From: Hafnia alvei
Lineage (GTDB): Bacteria > Pseudomonadota > Gammaproteobacteria > Enterobacterales > Enterobacteriaceae
Reading direction: 5' to 3'
Length of the DNA: 64,000 nucleotides
Assembly: GCF_034424155.1 (NCBI RefSeq)
Contig: NZ_CP139992.1
Location: 434,001-498,000, forward strand
Below the pieces are notes generated by a model, which was not told the DNA's origin, did not search any database, and saw only the letters and a list, made by a program, of their open reading frames with translations. Of the stretch, positions 48,958-57,627 are shown one piece after another. The translations under genes were made by a program, and so were the position numbers. Position 1 is the first letter of the stretch; each line of letters opens with the position of its first letter.

Positions 48958-49992
48958 TCAGCGCTGGCGCAAGCCTAAATCAATGGTTGTTTTGCTTGGC
49001 TCACCGCCGATTTCACGGGTGAGTTTCGGCACCATATAGCCTGACACTTTCGTCATAAGTTCACGCATGATCAACCGTGCTTCATCATCTGGCACCATAA
49101 AATGCGCCGCACCCTGCACTCGATCGAGGACATGCAGGTAATAAGGCATAATTCCCGCATCAAACAGCGCATTGCTGAGATTAGCCAACGTATCGGCATT
49201 ATCATTTACGCCGCGCAGCAAAACGCCTTGATTGAGAAGTGTGACGTTGGCGCGTTTGAGGCGCGTCATGGCATCACAAAACTCTGAGTCAATTTCATTG
49301 GCATGATTAACGTGAGTCACCAGCAGAATCTGTAAGCGTGACTGAGAGAAACGTTGGGTCAGCGCTTCGGTGATGCGAGCTGGGATCACCACCGGCAAGC
49401 GGCTATGGATGCGCAGCCGTTTAATATGTGGGATGGTTTCGATCTCGTCGAGTAACCAAGCCAGCTCGTGATCTTTCGCCATCAACGGATCGCCGCCGGA
49501 GAAAATGATTTCATCCAGTTCTGGCTGTTGGCGAATATAATCTAGGGCGTGACGCCAGTTGGCTTTATTTCCCTGATTATCCTGATAGGGAAAGTGACGG
49601 CGGAAGCAATAACGACAGTTAACCGCACAGCCGCCTTTGACCAACAGCAGCGCTCGGTTAATATATTTATGCAGCAGCCCTGGCACGGCGATGGCGTCGT
49701 CTTGTTCTTCCAACGGATCGGTTGAGTAGCCCGGTGTGGCGATAAATTCGTTGGCGGACGTCATGACCTGAAGGAGGAGCGGATCGTTCGGGTCGCCTTT
49801 TTTCATGCGCCGAGCGAAGGCATAAGGAACCCGCAGGGCGAAAAGACGCCGCGCATCGTGGCCTTTTTGCCATTCAGGGCTGTCAGAAAGTGCTAAATAT
49901 TCAAGCAATTCTGCCGGTTCAGTAATAACATCGGCAAGTTGTTGCAGCCAATCTTCTCTAGACTGCGTATTTTGAGTTACAATATGTGCCAT
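48958..49992 (-). CDS. epmB: EF-P (R)-beta-lysine modification enzyme EpmB
   Basis: A 344-residue lysine 2,3-aminomutase-like radical SAM enzyme that makes (R)-beta-lysine for EF-P. The cluster motif is in KGGCAVNCRYCFRRHFPY near residue 117, followed by FSGGDPLMAKD. A PLP lysine is expected in the C-terminal part. It is divergent from efp with a 44-bp gap, the same layout as in E. coli. Confidence 0.96.
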   Translation of the reverse strand: MAHIVTQNTQSREDWLQQLADVITEPAELLEYLALSDSPEWQKGHDARRLFALRVPYAFARRMKKGDPNDPLLLQVMTSANEFIATPGYSTDPLEEQDDAIAVPGLLHKYINRALLLVKGGCAVNCRYCFRRHFPYQDNQGNKANWRHALDYIRQQPELDEIIFSGGDPLMAKDHELAWLLDEIETIPHIKRLRIHSRLPVVIPARITEALTQRFSQSRLQILLVTHVNHANEIDSEFCDAMTRLKRANVTLLNQGVLLRGVNDNADTLANLSNALFDAGIMPYYLHVLDRVQGAAHFMVPDDEARLIMRELMTKVSGYMVPKLTREIGGEPSKTTIDLGLRQR

Positions 49993-50036
49993 TTTTTTGG
50001 CTAAGCTACCAGTTATAAATAATTCAGAGGGCCTTT

Positions 50037-50603
50037 ATGGCGACTTATTCTAGCAACGATTTCCGTCCCGGTCTTAAAATCATGTTCGAGGGCGAGCCTT
50101 ATGCAGTAGAAAGCAGCGAGTTCGTTAAACCAGGTAAAGGCCAAGCCTTTGCTCGCGTTAAAATGCGTCGCCTGCTGACCGGCACCCGTGTTGAAAAAAC
50201 CTTTAAATCTACTGACTCCGCAGAAGGCGCGGACGTTGTCGACTTGAACCTGACTTACCTGTACAACGACGGTGAGTTCTATCATTTCATGAACAACGAA
50301 ACCTTCGAGCAGCTGGCTGCTGATGAGAAAGCTATCGGCGATAACGCTAAATGGATGCTGGATCAGGCAGAGTGTATCGTAACTCTGTGGAACGGCCGTC
50401 CAATTCAGGTGACTCCTCCAAACTTCGTAGAGCTGGAAATCGTTGATACCGATCCAGGTCTGAAAGGTGATACCGCAGGTACCGGCGGTAAACCTGCAAC
50501 CCTGAGCACTGGCGCAGTGGTTAAAGTTCCATTGTTCGTACAGATCGGCGAAGTGATCAAAGTTGACACCCGTTCTGGCGAATATGTTTCTCGCGTTAAG
50601 TAA
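50037..50603 (+). CDS. efp: Elongation factor P
   Basis: A 188-residue three-domain (KOW plus two OB) protein that relieves ribosome stalling at polyproline. Lys34 in KPGKGQAF is the residue modified by EpmA/EpmB. EpmB is divergent next door and EpmA is 5 kb away. GAGGG precedes the start; a strong terminator follows. Confidence 0.98.
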   Translation: MATYSSNDFRPGLKIMFEGEPYAVESSEFVKPGKGQAFARVKMRRLLTGTRVEKTFKSTDSAEGADVVDLNLTYLYNDGEFYHFMNNETFEQLAADEKAIGDNAKWMLDQAECIVTLWNGRPIQVTPPNFVELEIVDTDPGLKGDTAGTGGKPATLSTGAVVKVPLFVQIGEVIKVDTRSGEYVSRVK

Positions 50604-50627
50604 TTGCGAAGAAAGCTAATTTGTTTT

Positions 50628-50658
50628 AAAAAAGCCGCGTATAACGCGGTTTTTTTTT
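50628..50658 (+). terminator. Terminator after efp
   Basis: AAAAAAGCCGCG-TATAA-CGCGGTTTTTTTT, a GC-rich stem with a long T-run. Confidence 0.92.
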
Positions 50659-50692
50659 ACCCAAAAGGCTCGCATGAGGAACCCAGATAAAT

Positions 50693-50824
50693 ATGATAAA
50701 GAAAATCGTTGTGTTGGCATTGATGGTGAGTGCGTTAGCGACTTTGAGCGGTTGTAACACCGCCCGCGGATTCGGCGAGGATGTTCAGCATCTCGGTGGC
50801 GCGATTTCACGGGTTGCGAGCTAA
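50693..50824 (+). CDS. ecnA: Entericidin A lipoprotein
   Basis: A 43-residue lipoprotein. The signal runs MIKKIVVLALMVSALATLSG to Cys21, followed by NTARGFGEDVQHLGGAISR, which matches EcnA. In E. coli it opposes the bacteriolytic partner EcnB in stationary phase. Read directly between efp and ecnB. Confidence 0.9.
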   Translation: MIKKIVVLALMVSALATLSGCNTARGFGEDVQHLGGAISRVAS

Positions 50825-50919
50825 TTAATTAAGAGCGGTGATGTTTTTTCGCTTACTGCTGATTTCTTGTCTACGCTTAAAAGGCATTACTTTTAAAACT
50901 GCAGATAAGGAAGATAGCA

Positions 50920-51051
50920 ATGATTAAGAAAAGCATCGCATTAGTATGTTCTCTGTTAGTTCTTGCCGCTTTGGCTGGCTGTAATACGACTCGCGGTGCG
51001 GGTGAAGACGTAGAAGCCGGTGGTCAGGCGATTCAGCGCGCCGCACAGTAG
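50920..51051 (+). CDS. ecnB: Entericidin B lipoprotein
   Basis: A 43-residue lipoprotein with the signal MIKKSIALVCSLLVLAALAG before Cys21, then NTTRGAGEDVEAGGQAIQR, as in EcnB. The start has AAGGAAG upstream. In E. coli EcnB promotes lysis during stationary phase. It shares the CNTxRGxGED motif with ecnA, so the pair arose by duplication. Confidence 0.9.
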   Translation: MIKKSIALVCSLLVLAALAGCNTTRGAGEDVEAGGQAIQRAAQ

Positions 51052-51164
51052 CTTTTATTTGCCATACGCTAGGGCGTTGTCTTGTTGCCTACGCCCTGAT
51101 ATTTCCTCTTCTTAACTTTTTCTCAAAACCATCGTATCCTAACGTCGTTTTATCATTCAAAAAA

Positions 51165-51215
51165 CTGCGCAGGACGACCTGTGTACGTATCCTAATTCGG
51201 GGACGACCCCATCGT
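51165..51215 (+). promoter_or_regulatory. Guanidine-II (mini-ykkC) riboswitch
   Basis: Two short hairpins, CAGG-ACGA-CCTG (51170-51181) and GGGG-ACGA-CCCC (51199-51210), each with the ACGA loop that is the mark of mini-ykkC RNAs, placed just before the sugE start. This class binds guanidinium and turns on guanidine exporters, as upstream of E. coli sugE (gdx). Confidence 0.92.
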
Positions 51216-51229
51216 TGTGGATAAATCGC

Positions 51230-51547
51230 ATGTCTTGGATCATTCTGATGGTCGCTGGTCTCTTGGAAGTTGTTTGGGCAATTGGCCTAAAATACACCCA
51301 TGGTTTTTCTCGTTTAACGCCGAGCATTATTACTATCGCTGCCATGGTGGTGAGTATGGTGCTGCTGGCGCATGCGATGAAAACCTTACCGGCAGGCACC
51401 GCTTATGCCGTGTGGACGGGAATTGGTGCCGTAGGGGCGGCCATTATGGGGATTGTACTGCTAGGGGAATCTGCGAGCCTGCCAAGAATTATCAGCCTGT
51501 GTCTGATCGTTATCGGAATACTGGGTTTGAAATTCAGTAGCCAATAA
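51230..51547 (+). CDS. sugE: Guanidinium exporter SugE (Gdx, SMR family)
   Basis: A 105-residue small multidrug resistance protein with four helices. [21 protein letters not shown] carries Glu13, the proton/substrate carboxylate. [15 protein letters not shown] is the dimer segment. The ATG at 51230 gives the E. coli length; a TTG 15 bp upstream lies within the riboswitch end. The riboswitch makes guanidinium export its likely task. Confidence 0.95.
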   Translation: MSWIILMVAGLLEVVWAIGLKYTHGFSRLTPSIITIAAMVVSMVLLAHAMKTLPAGTAYAVWTGIGAVGAAIMGIVLLGESASLPRIISLCLIVIGILGLKFSSQ

Positions 51548-51568
51548 TCTTAGCCTCGCTCGCGTTAT

Positions 51569-51593
51569 AGCTCGCCTCTAATGAGGCGGGCTC
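51569..51593. terminator. Hairpin between sugE and blc
   Basis: GCTCGCCTC-TAAT-GAGGCGGGC between convergent genes. It overlaps the last codons of blc; the T-run is missing. Confidence 0.6.
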
Positions 51594-52126
51594 ATATCGA
51601 TAGGCGATTGGTTCGCCCAAATTAAATCCTGAGTTTTAAATCCATAGCGTTGGGCGGTTGCCAGCAACTTTTGCTTCACGTTGTCATCCAATGTCGGTGT
51701 ACGCGCCAGTATCCATAAGTAGTCCTTATTGGGTCCGCAAATCAGCGCGTAGCGATACTCGCTATCCAACTCAATCACGTTGTAACCACCATAGAATGGG
51801 CCGAAGAAAGACACTTTGAGCGAAGCAATATTCGGCGACTGAACGAAATAAGCTTTGCCGATGCTCTCCTTCCATTGGTTTTTTTCAGTGTTGAATCCAC
51901 GATTAACGACCTTTACACCACCGTCTTCCCGCATGCTGTAGTGGGCTGTGACGTGATCTAACCCCTGTTCAAAGGGATGATTGAGGCGGGCAATTTCATA
52001 CCAGTTGCCAAGATAGCGGGGCAGTTGAAAGTCGCTAACGACGGTGACGTCAGGTGGCGGCTTAGTACTACAGCCAACGGAGAGCAGCGCTGTAATCACA
52101 GCGGCAATGCGAGACCAAACAGGCAT
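51578..52126 (-). CDS. blc: Outer-membrane lipocalin Blc
   Basis: A 182-residue lipoprotein. The lipobox LSVGC is at Cys19. The lipocalin motif GNWYEIARLNHPFEQGLD and the conserved Arg segment near the C-terminus (LWILARTPTLD) are present. It binds lipids such as lysophospholipids at the outer membrane. In E. coli blc is followed by ampC; here ampC is absent and frdD is the next gene. Confidence 0.95.
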   Translation of the reverse strand: MPVWSRIAAVITALLSVGCSTKPPPDVTVVSDFQLPRYLGNWYEIARLNHPFEQGLDHVTAHYSMREDGGVKVVNRGFNTEKNQWKESIGKAYFVQSPNIASLKVSFFGPFYGGYNVIELDSEYRYALICGPNKDYLWILARTPTLDDNVKQKLLATAQRYGFKTQDLIWANQSPIDMSPPH

Positions 52127-52188
52127 AACGGCTCCTTTTCAAACGGATACCGTTAAAGTGTAGACCTGATAGCGGGAATCTAACTAAT

Positions 52189-52214
52189 AAAAAAGCCTCC
52201 CGGAGGAGGCTTTT
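52189..52214 (-). terminator. Terminator of the frd operon
   Basis: On the minus strand AAAAGCCTCC-TCCG-GGAGGCTTTTTTATT: a good stem with T-run, 18 bp beyond frdD. Confidence 0.88.
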
Positions 52215-52232
52215 ATACAGCGAAGTGACTCA

Positions 52233-52589
52233 TTACAGCGTGAATACGCCGATCAGCGCAACTACGCTCAGAATCGCTGCTAAACCGTAGAACACCCACT
52301 TACCGGCAGGTACGTGGATTTTCAGGTCATGCATCATGTGATGCAAACGGTGCAAACCACACCACAGCGGCAGAATGATCATCAGCAGCCAGAAAATACG
52401 GCCAATGAAGCTCTGGCTGAAGCTCAGCGCACGTTCGAAAGTCAGGGCATCTGGGAACCAGCCCAGAGGCAGCATGATGCCAACGATCAGAATTACGACG
52501 GGCGCAATGATTGCACCCCACATGCCGCCTGCACCAAATAGCCCCCAGAAAACCGGCTCGTCAGAACGTTTGTATACTTTATTATCCAC
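52233..52589 (-). CDS. frdD: Fumarate reductase membrane anchor subunit D
   Basis: A 118-residue protein with three membrane helices that, with FrdC, holds the quinol site. [18 protein letters not shown] and [19 protein letters not shown] are family marks. The GTG at 52589 is chosen: AAGGAG lies 6 nt upstream, and the length matches E. coli; the longer open frame upstream runs into frdC and is not used. Last gene of frdABCD. Confidence 0.95.
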   Translation of the reverse strand: MDNKVYKRSDEPVFWGLFGAGGMWGAIIAPVVILIVGIMLPLGWFPDALTFERALSFSQSFIGRIFWLLMIILPLWCGLHRLHHMMHDLKIHVPAGKWVFYGLAAILSVVALIGVFTL

Positions 52590-52606
52590 AATGTTCTCCT
52601 TTACGG

Positions 52607-53005
52607 TTATAGCAGGGTAACGGCCAAAATGACCACGGTCGCAATGATGGTCACCGCCCAAAGGGCTTTGATCACCGGACCAGGGCCCATTTTCGTGTCA
52701 CCAACCACGATATTGGCCGCTTTTGGAGCAAGCTCAAACCAAGTTTTGGTATGAAGTGCAGCCAGAAGCAATGAGATGATGTTTAGGATCAGCACCAGTG
52801 GGTTCTGCAAGAAAGCGACAAAGCTTTCCCAGCCAGCAGCGCCATCTTTCATGGAGAAAATTCCATAAATCAGCACGATGCTGAACCATACGTTGCCCAG
52901 AGCAGAGCTCTCACGCAGCATATAGAACTTGTAGAAACCGAGCTTCTGCCACCAGTTAGCCTGCATACCGCGCACATAAGGTTTGCGTTTAGTTGAAGTC
53001 GTCAT
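52607..53005 (-). CDS. frdC: Fumarate reductase membrane anchor subunit C
   Basis: A 132-residue protein with three helices; [30 protein letters not shown] is the conserved N-terminus with the Glu used in quinol oxidation. Forms the membrane anchor with FrdD. It lies 14 bp after frdB. Confidence 0.96.
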   Translation of the reverse strand: MTTSTKRKPYVRGMQANWWQKLGFYKFYMLRESSALGNVWFSIVLIYGIFSMKDGAAGWESFVAFLQNPLVLILNIISLLLAALHTKTWFELAPKAANIVVGDTKMGPGPVIKALWAVTIIATVVILAVTLL

Positions 53006-53019
53006 TGATTCATCCTCCC

Positions 53020-53754
53020 TTATTGCGGTTTCAGCATCGCGATCATGAAGTCTTTCGCACTTTCAACTTTGCCTTGCTGGATAGCAGCGGCTGGGTCGAC
53101 GTGTTTTGGACAAACTTCTGAGCAATAACCGACGAAGGTACAAGTCCAAACGCCGTTATCGGAGTTCAGAACAGGCATACGCTCTTTCTTCCCGTGGTCA
53201 CGGGTATCCAGATTGTAACGGTGTGCCAGAGTGATAGCGGCTGGGCCGATGAACTCAGGGTTCAGACCAAACTGTGGGCAGGCTGCGTAGCACAGACCAC
53301 AGTTAATGCAGCCGGAGAACTGATGGTATTTTTCCATCTGTGCTGGGGTCTGCAGGTTGGTGCCGTCTTCTGGTTTACGGTTGTTACCGATGATGTATGG
53401 CTTAATGGCTTCCAGACTTTCGATAAAGTGAGTCATATCGACCACCAGATCGCGTTCTACTGGGAAGTTGCCTAACGCTTCAACGCGCATACCGGTTGGG
53501 TAGTCACGCAGGAAGGTTTTACACGCCAGCTTAGGCACGCGGTCAACCATCATGCCGCAAGAACCACAGATTGCCATACGGCAAGACCAGCGGTAAGACA
53601 GGTCGGCAGCCAGATTATCTTTGATGTAGCCTAACGCATCCAGCAGGGAAGTCGTTTCGTCATACGGGACGTCATACGTCACGAAATGCGGCTCGGCATC
53701 CTGTTCTGGGTTATAGCGCATGACTTCCATTTTCAAGATTTTCATCTCAGCCAT
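53020..53754 (-). CDS. frdB: Fumarate reductase iron-sulfur subunit
   Basis: A 244-residue electron-transfer subunit. [11 protein letters not shown] holds the [2Fe-2S] cluster, [12 protein letters not shown] and [17 protein letters not shown] the [4Fe-4S] and [3Fe-4S] clusters. The start [11 protein letters not shown] overlaps the frdA end (ATGGCTGA), as in E. coli. The extra upstream codons in frame lie in frdA and are not used. Confidence 0.97.
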   Translation of the reverse strand: MAEMKILKMEVMRYNPEQDAEPHFVTYDVPYDETTSLLDALGYIKDNLAADLSYRWSCRMAICGSCGMMVDRVPKLACKTFLRDYPTGMRVEALGNFPVERDLVVDMTHFIESLEAIKPYIIGNNRKPEDGTNLQTPAQMEKYHQFSGCINCGLCYAACPQFGLNPEFIGPAAITLAHRYNLDTRDHGKKERMPVLNSDNGVWTCTFVGYCSEVCPKHVDPAAAIQQGKVESAKDFMIAMLKPQ

Positions 53755-55546
53755 TCGCTTGCTCCTTATTCTTTGCATCCTGAGCTTCTGCTTCAGCACC
53801 GTATACACGTTTTGCTGGTTGCAGTTTGGTAATTTTCACGTCGCTGTATTCAATGCGTGGCGCGAGGCCGTCGGCATTTTTGAATGTCAGAGTGTGCTTC
53901 AGGAAGTTAACGTCATCACGCTCGGTACAACCTTCATCCAGACGCTGATGTGCGCCACGGGATTCTTTACGATTGATTGCCGCATGAGCCATACATTCAG
54001 CCACGTTCAGGCCGTGACCCAATTCGATGGTGTACAGCAGGTCGGTATTGAAGACGCTAGAGTTATCAGTGATTTTGACGCGTTTGAAACGTTCTTTCAG
54101 CTCGGCCAATTTATCAACGGTTTTCTGCATCAGGTCAGTCGTACGGTAGATACCACAGCCTTCTTCCATTGACATGCCCATCTCGTCACGGATTTTCGCC
54201 CAGCTTTCAGTACCTTCCTGATTAGCCAGTGCGTGCAGACGTGCTTCAACGTCTTTTGCCTGTGCATCTAGCGCGCTGCCGTTAGCCGGGGTGGCTTCCT
54301 GTGAGCGCTGAACCGCGTGTTCGCCCGCAACGCGGCCAAATACCACCAGCTCTGCCAGAGAGTTAGAACCCAGACGGTTTGCACCGTGCAGACCAACAGA
54401 AGAACATTCACCCACGGCGAAGAGACCCTGAATACGGGTTTCGCAGTTCTGGTTGGTTTCAATACCACCCATGGTGTAGTGCGCGGTTGGACGAACGGGG
54501 ATCGGCTCTTTAACTGGATCGACGCCCACGTAAGCTTTAGATAGCTCACAGATGAACGGCAGACGCTCCAGCAGTTTTTTCTCGCCCAGATGACGCAGGT
54601 CCAGATAGACCACATCGCCGCGCGGAGTAGAGATGGTGCGGCCAGCGCGCCATTCGTGCCAGAATGCCTGAGAAACTTTGTCGCGTGGACCCAGTTCCAT
54701 GTATTTGTTTTTTGGTTCGCCGAGCGGGGTTTCAGGGCCCATTCCGTAGTCTTGCAGATAGCGATAGCCATCTTTGTTGACCAGAATACCACCTTCACCA
54801 CGACAGCCTTCAGTCATCAGGATCCCTGAGCCCGGCAGGCCGGTTGGGTGATACTGAACAAACTCCATATCACGTAAAGGAATACCGTGATCTAACGCCA
54901 TGCCCATACCGTCGCCGGTAACGATGCCGCCATTGGTGTTGTAGCGATACACACGGCCTGCGCCGCCTGTTGCCATAACCACGGCGTTTGCACGGATCTG
55001 AACCAGAGTACCTTCCATCATATTCATGGCAACAAGGCCGCGTGCTTTGCCTTCGTCGACCAAAATGTCGAGAACGAAGTGCTCATCAAAGCGCTGAATC
55101 TGTGGATATTTTAAAGAAGTTTGGAAAAGAGTGTGCAGCATATGGAAGCCGGTTTTATCCGCGGCGAACCATGTACGCTCAATCTTCATCCCGCCAAAAC
55201 GGCGAACGTTAACGGAACCGTCAGGTTTACGGCTCCAAGGGCAACCCCATTGCTCAAGCTGAGCCATTTCGCGAGGACAGTTATGGACGAAATGATCGAC
55301 CACATCCTGTTCACAAAGCCAGTCACCACCAGCAACGGTATCGTTGAAATGGTAGTCGTATGAGTCGTGAGCCTGAGTAACGGCTGCTGATCCGCCTTCT
55401 GCGGCCACAGTGTGGCTACGCATTGGATATACTTTAGAGATAAGCGCGATCTTCAGTTGAGGGTTGGCTTCCGCTGCTGCAATTGCTGCACGTAAACCAG
55501 CACCCCCTGCCCCGACGATGGCAAGGTCTGCGTTAAAGGTTTGCAC
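53747..55546 (-). CDS. frdA: Fumarate reductase flavoprotein subunit
   Basis: A 599-residue FAD enzyme reducing fumarate to succinate. [14 protein letters not shown] starts the Rossmann fold; [15 protein letters not shown] holds the His that covalently binds [12 protein letters not shown] and the Arg-rich active site follow. The GTG at 55546 has GGAGG upstream and is the start used in E. coli ([12 protein letters not shown]). The operon frdABCD runs from an FNR-type promoter about 150 bp upstream. Confidence 0.97.
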   Translation of the reverse strand: MQTFNADLAIVGAGGAGLRAAIAAAEANPQLKIALISKVYPMRSHTVAAEGGSAAVTQAHDSYDYHFNDTVAGGDWLCEQDVVDHFVHNCPREMAQLEQWGCPWSRKPDGSVNVRRFGGMKIERTWFAADKTGFHMLHTLFQTSLKYPQIQRFDEHFVLDILVDEGKARGLVAMNMMEGTLVQIRANAVVMATGGAGRVYRYNTNGGIVTGDGMGMALDHGIPLRDMEFVQYHPTGLPGSGILMTEGCRGEGGILVNKDGYRYLQDYGMGPETPLGEPKNKYMELGPRDKVSQAFWHEWRAGRTISTPRGDVVYLDLRHLGEKKLLERLPFICELSKAYVGVDPVKEPIPVRPTAHYTMGGIETNQNCETRIQGLFAVGECSSVGLHGANRLGSNSLAELVVFGRVAGEHAVQRSQEATPANGSALDAQAKDVEARLHALANQEGTESWAKIRDEMGMSMEEGCGIYRTTDLMQKTVDKLAELKERFKRVKITDNSSVFNTDLLYTIELGHGLNVAECMAHAAINRKESRGAHQRLDEGCTERDDVNFLKHTLTFKNADGLAPRIEYSDVKITKLQPAKRVYGAEAEAQDAKNKEQANG

Positions 55547-55697
55547 TGCATTCCTCCGGGTGATCAATTGTCAATATCAATTAAAATGAATAACCATTCC
55601 AAATGTCGCACTAAGAGAAGTAGTAGCAGATATTCAAACAGTTGCTCTCTTTAGTGCGCATCGGGAATGGCTAAGATTTATAAGTTCAAGTGATAAA

Positions 55698-55739
55698 ATT
55701 ATACCTAAAACGAAGTAGTAGAAACTTGATGTGATCGAT
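55698..55739 (-). promoter_or_regulatory. FNR-dependent promoter of frdABCD
   Basis: On the minus strand TCGAT-CAC-ATCAA, an FNR-like site whose spacer is 3 rather than 4 nt, lies about 28 bp before a TATAAT -10 (55698-55703). The centre falls near -41, the class II position. I recall a nearly identical TCGATCTCGTCAA box upstream of E. coli frdA. Spacing was counted by hand. Confidence 0.6.
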
Positions 55740-55962
55740 TGTTTTGCTGTTTTCCCTACTAACCGTAGTACAAAAATGTGATATCAGCGCTATTTCTGTC
55801 TGTTCTCGTGGTTTTTATGTATTTTATGTTCTTTTTAAAGAATATAGAGCAGCCAATAGTTTTGCTGTGTGGTTATTAGCTCACTCAGTGAGCGCCAATG
55901 GTTTGTCTGCCTGCGATGATGCGGGTAGACTGCACATCCTGTTTTATAGCGGAGTAATTATC
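55740..55962. other. epmA leader region
   Basis: No gene seen. The frame that continues into epmA is open upstream but its sequence (55744-55962) is unlike the E. coli protein, so it is read as leader. It presumably holds the epmA promoter. GCGGAG stands before the true start. Confidence 0.5.
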
Positions 55963-56940
55963 ATGAGCGAAACGGCAAGCTGGCAGCCAAGTGCCCCTAT
56001 CGCCAATTTGTTGAAGCGCGCGACAATCGTGTCCACCATTCGTCGATTCTTCTCGGACCGCGGTGTTCTTGAAGTCGACACGCCGGCAATGAGCCAGGCA
56101 ACGGTAACGGACATTCATCTTGTGCCATTCCAAACCCATTTTGTGGGCCCCGGTGCGGCGCAGGGCATGACGCTATACATGATGACCAGCCCGGAATATC
56201 ACATGAAGCGCCTGTTAGCGGCGGGCAGTGGGCCGATTTATCAGCTCGGTAAAAGCTTCCGCAATGAAGAGTCAGGCCGACATCATAATCCTGAATTCAG
56301 CATGCTGGAGTGGTATCGCCCACACTACGACATGTACCGTTTAATGAATGAGGTCGACGATCTTCTGCAACAGGTATTGGAATGCGACAGCGCCGAAACG
56401 CTTTCCTACCAGCAGGCGTTTATTCGTCATTTAGATATGGACCCGCTTTCTGCCGACAAAGTACAGCTGCGCGAAGTGGCGGCGAAGCTCGATCTGAGCA
56501 ACGTAGCCGACCAAGAAGAAGATCGCGATACGCTGCTACAGCTGCTGTTTACCTTTGGCGTTGAGCCAAATATTGGCCGTGATAAGCCAACGTTTGTGTA
56601 CCACTTCCCAGCCTCTCAGGCTTCATTAGCGCAAATCAGCACCGAAGATCACCGTGTGGCAGAGCGCTTTGAGGTCTATTACAAAGGCATCGAGCTGGCG
56701 AATGGTTTCCATGAGTTAACGGATGCTCGCGAGCAGCGTATGCGTTTTGAGCAAGATAACCGTAAACGCGCCGCAATGGGTCTGCCAGAGCATCCACTGG
56801 ATGAGAATCTGCTGGCGGCACTAGAGCACGGTTTGCCGGATTGCTCGGGTGTGGCACTTGGCGTTGATCGATTGATCATGCTGGCGCTAAAAGCAGAACG
56901 GTTAAGTGAAGTGATTGCGTTTCCGGTGGATAGGGCGTAG
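55963..56940 (+). CDS. epmA: EF-P-lysine lysyltransferase EpmA (PoxA/GenX)
   Basis: A 325-residue class II lysyl-tRNA synthetase paralogue without the anticodon-binding domain. Motif 2 ([19 protein letters not shown]) and motif 3 ([12 protein letters not shown]) are intact. It attaches beta-lysine to Lys34 of EF-P. The ATG at 55963 gives [10 protein letters not shown], as E. coli. With epmB and efp it completes the modification system in this window. Confidence 0.97.
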   Translation: MSETASWQPSAPIANLLKRATIVSTIRRFFSDRGVLEVDTPAMSQATVTDIHLVPFQTHFVGPGAAQGMTLYMMTSPEYHMKRLLAAGSGPIYQLGKSFRNEESGRHHNPEFSMLEWYRPHYDMYRLMNEVDDLLQQVLECDSAETLSYQQAFIRHLDMDPLSADKVQLREVAAKLDLSNVADQEEDRDTLLQLLFTFGVEPNIGRDKPTFVYHFPASQASLAQISTEDHRVAERFEVYYKGIELANGFHELTDAREQRMRFEQDNRKRAAMGLPEHPLDENLLAALEHGLPDCSGVALGVDRLIMLALKAERLSEVIAFPVDRA

Positions 56941-56958
56941 GTCATTTTTGGCTGAGGC

Positions 56959-57174
56959 ACGCCGCCTTGTATTTAGAATCTTTTATGTGAGAGCGATGAA
57001 AGATTTCGTCCGCCCGTGAGCAGTTGTGTTTCCATGAAACCGCAGACGTAGGCGTCTTATTAAGGCGGTTCAAGCAACGCCGCCTTGTATTTAGAATCTT
57101 TTATGTGAGAGCGATGAAAGATTTCGTCCGCCCGTGAGCATTTGCGTTTCCATGCAACCGCAGACGTAGGCGTC
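56959..57174 (+). repeat. Tandem duplication of a 98-bp segment
   Basis: Two copies (56959-57056 and 57077-57174), period 118 bp, differing at about three bases. Both run from ACGCCGCCTTGTATTTAGAA to GCAGACGTAGGCGTC. The segment contains ATGAAAGATTTCGTCCGCCC. No coding role is visible; it lies after epmA in a large gene-free region. Confidence 0.85.
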
Positions 57175-57627
57175 CGAGAAGAGGTTGCCAGCGCGCAACC
57201 TCTTCACTCTCGCGCTTTTCACCGAGTCGTTTGGCCGACCGGTCTCGGAGCGCACGTCCTGTGCGCCCTCAACCTGCCACCAGCATCCCTGCTGGCGGCT
57301 CTAAAATGCATTCTTTAAACATAAAAAAGACAAAAGATACTTCTATCTTTCGGTTTTCTTTTAGTTGCTTAAGTCTTGGTAGTGCGAGCCGCCGGTACAG
57401 GGATGTACCGGTGGAGTTTGGGGCGCCCGGGATGGGCGATACCAAACCGTAGCGGAGATGGCGTCTCGGATAAAAGCGCGAGGATTGAAGGGGCGCGCGC
57501 TGGCGCCCCTCATCGGTCGCCTGCTACGCAGTTTGTATGTGAATGCAGCAGCGGATAGGCGAACGAAACCTTACACCTTCATGACATATACGACAGACGG
57601 AATTTTTGGATAATCGAGCCATAAAAA
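57175..57627 (+). other. Hairpin-rich non-coding block after epmA
   Basis: Six perfect stem-loops stand in a row: AAGAGGTTGC/GCAACCTCTT (57179-57204), GCGCAC/GTGCGC (57250-57266), CCAGC/GCTGG (57280-57295), AAAGATA/TATCTTT (57333-57350), CCGGTACA/TGTACCGG (57392-57411) and AGGGGCGC/GCGCCCCT (57489-57510). The stretch is G+C rich in parts. Short frames exist (73 and 60 codons) but start codons lack ribosome-binding sites, so I treat it as non-coding. A structured RNA or a degraded repeat element is possible. Confidence 0.6.

Noticed and set aside
52590..52661. N-terminal extension of frdD
   Set aside because: The extra codons lie within the end of frdC and beyond the strong AAGGAG site; the GTG at 52589 gives the family length.
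55744..55962. N-terminal extension of epmA (73 codons)
   Set aside because: The extension has no similarity to Epm[11 protein letters not shown] at 55963 equals the E. coli start and has its own ribosome-binding site.
57231..57452. A 73-codon frame in the hairpin block
   Set aside because: No ribosome-binding site; it passes through several perfect hairpins and looks like translated non-coding repeat.
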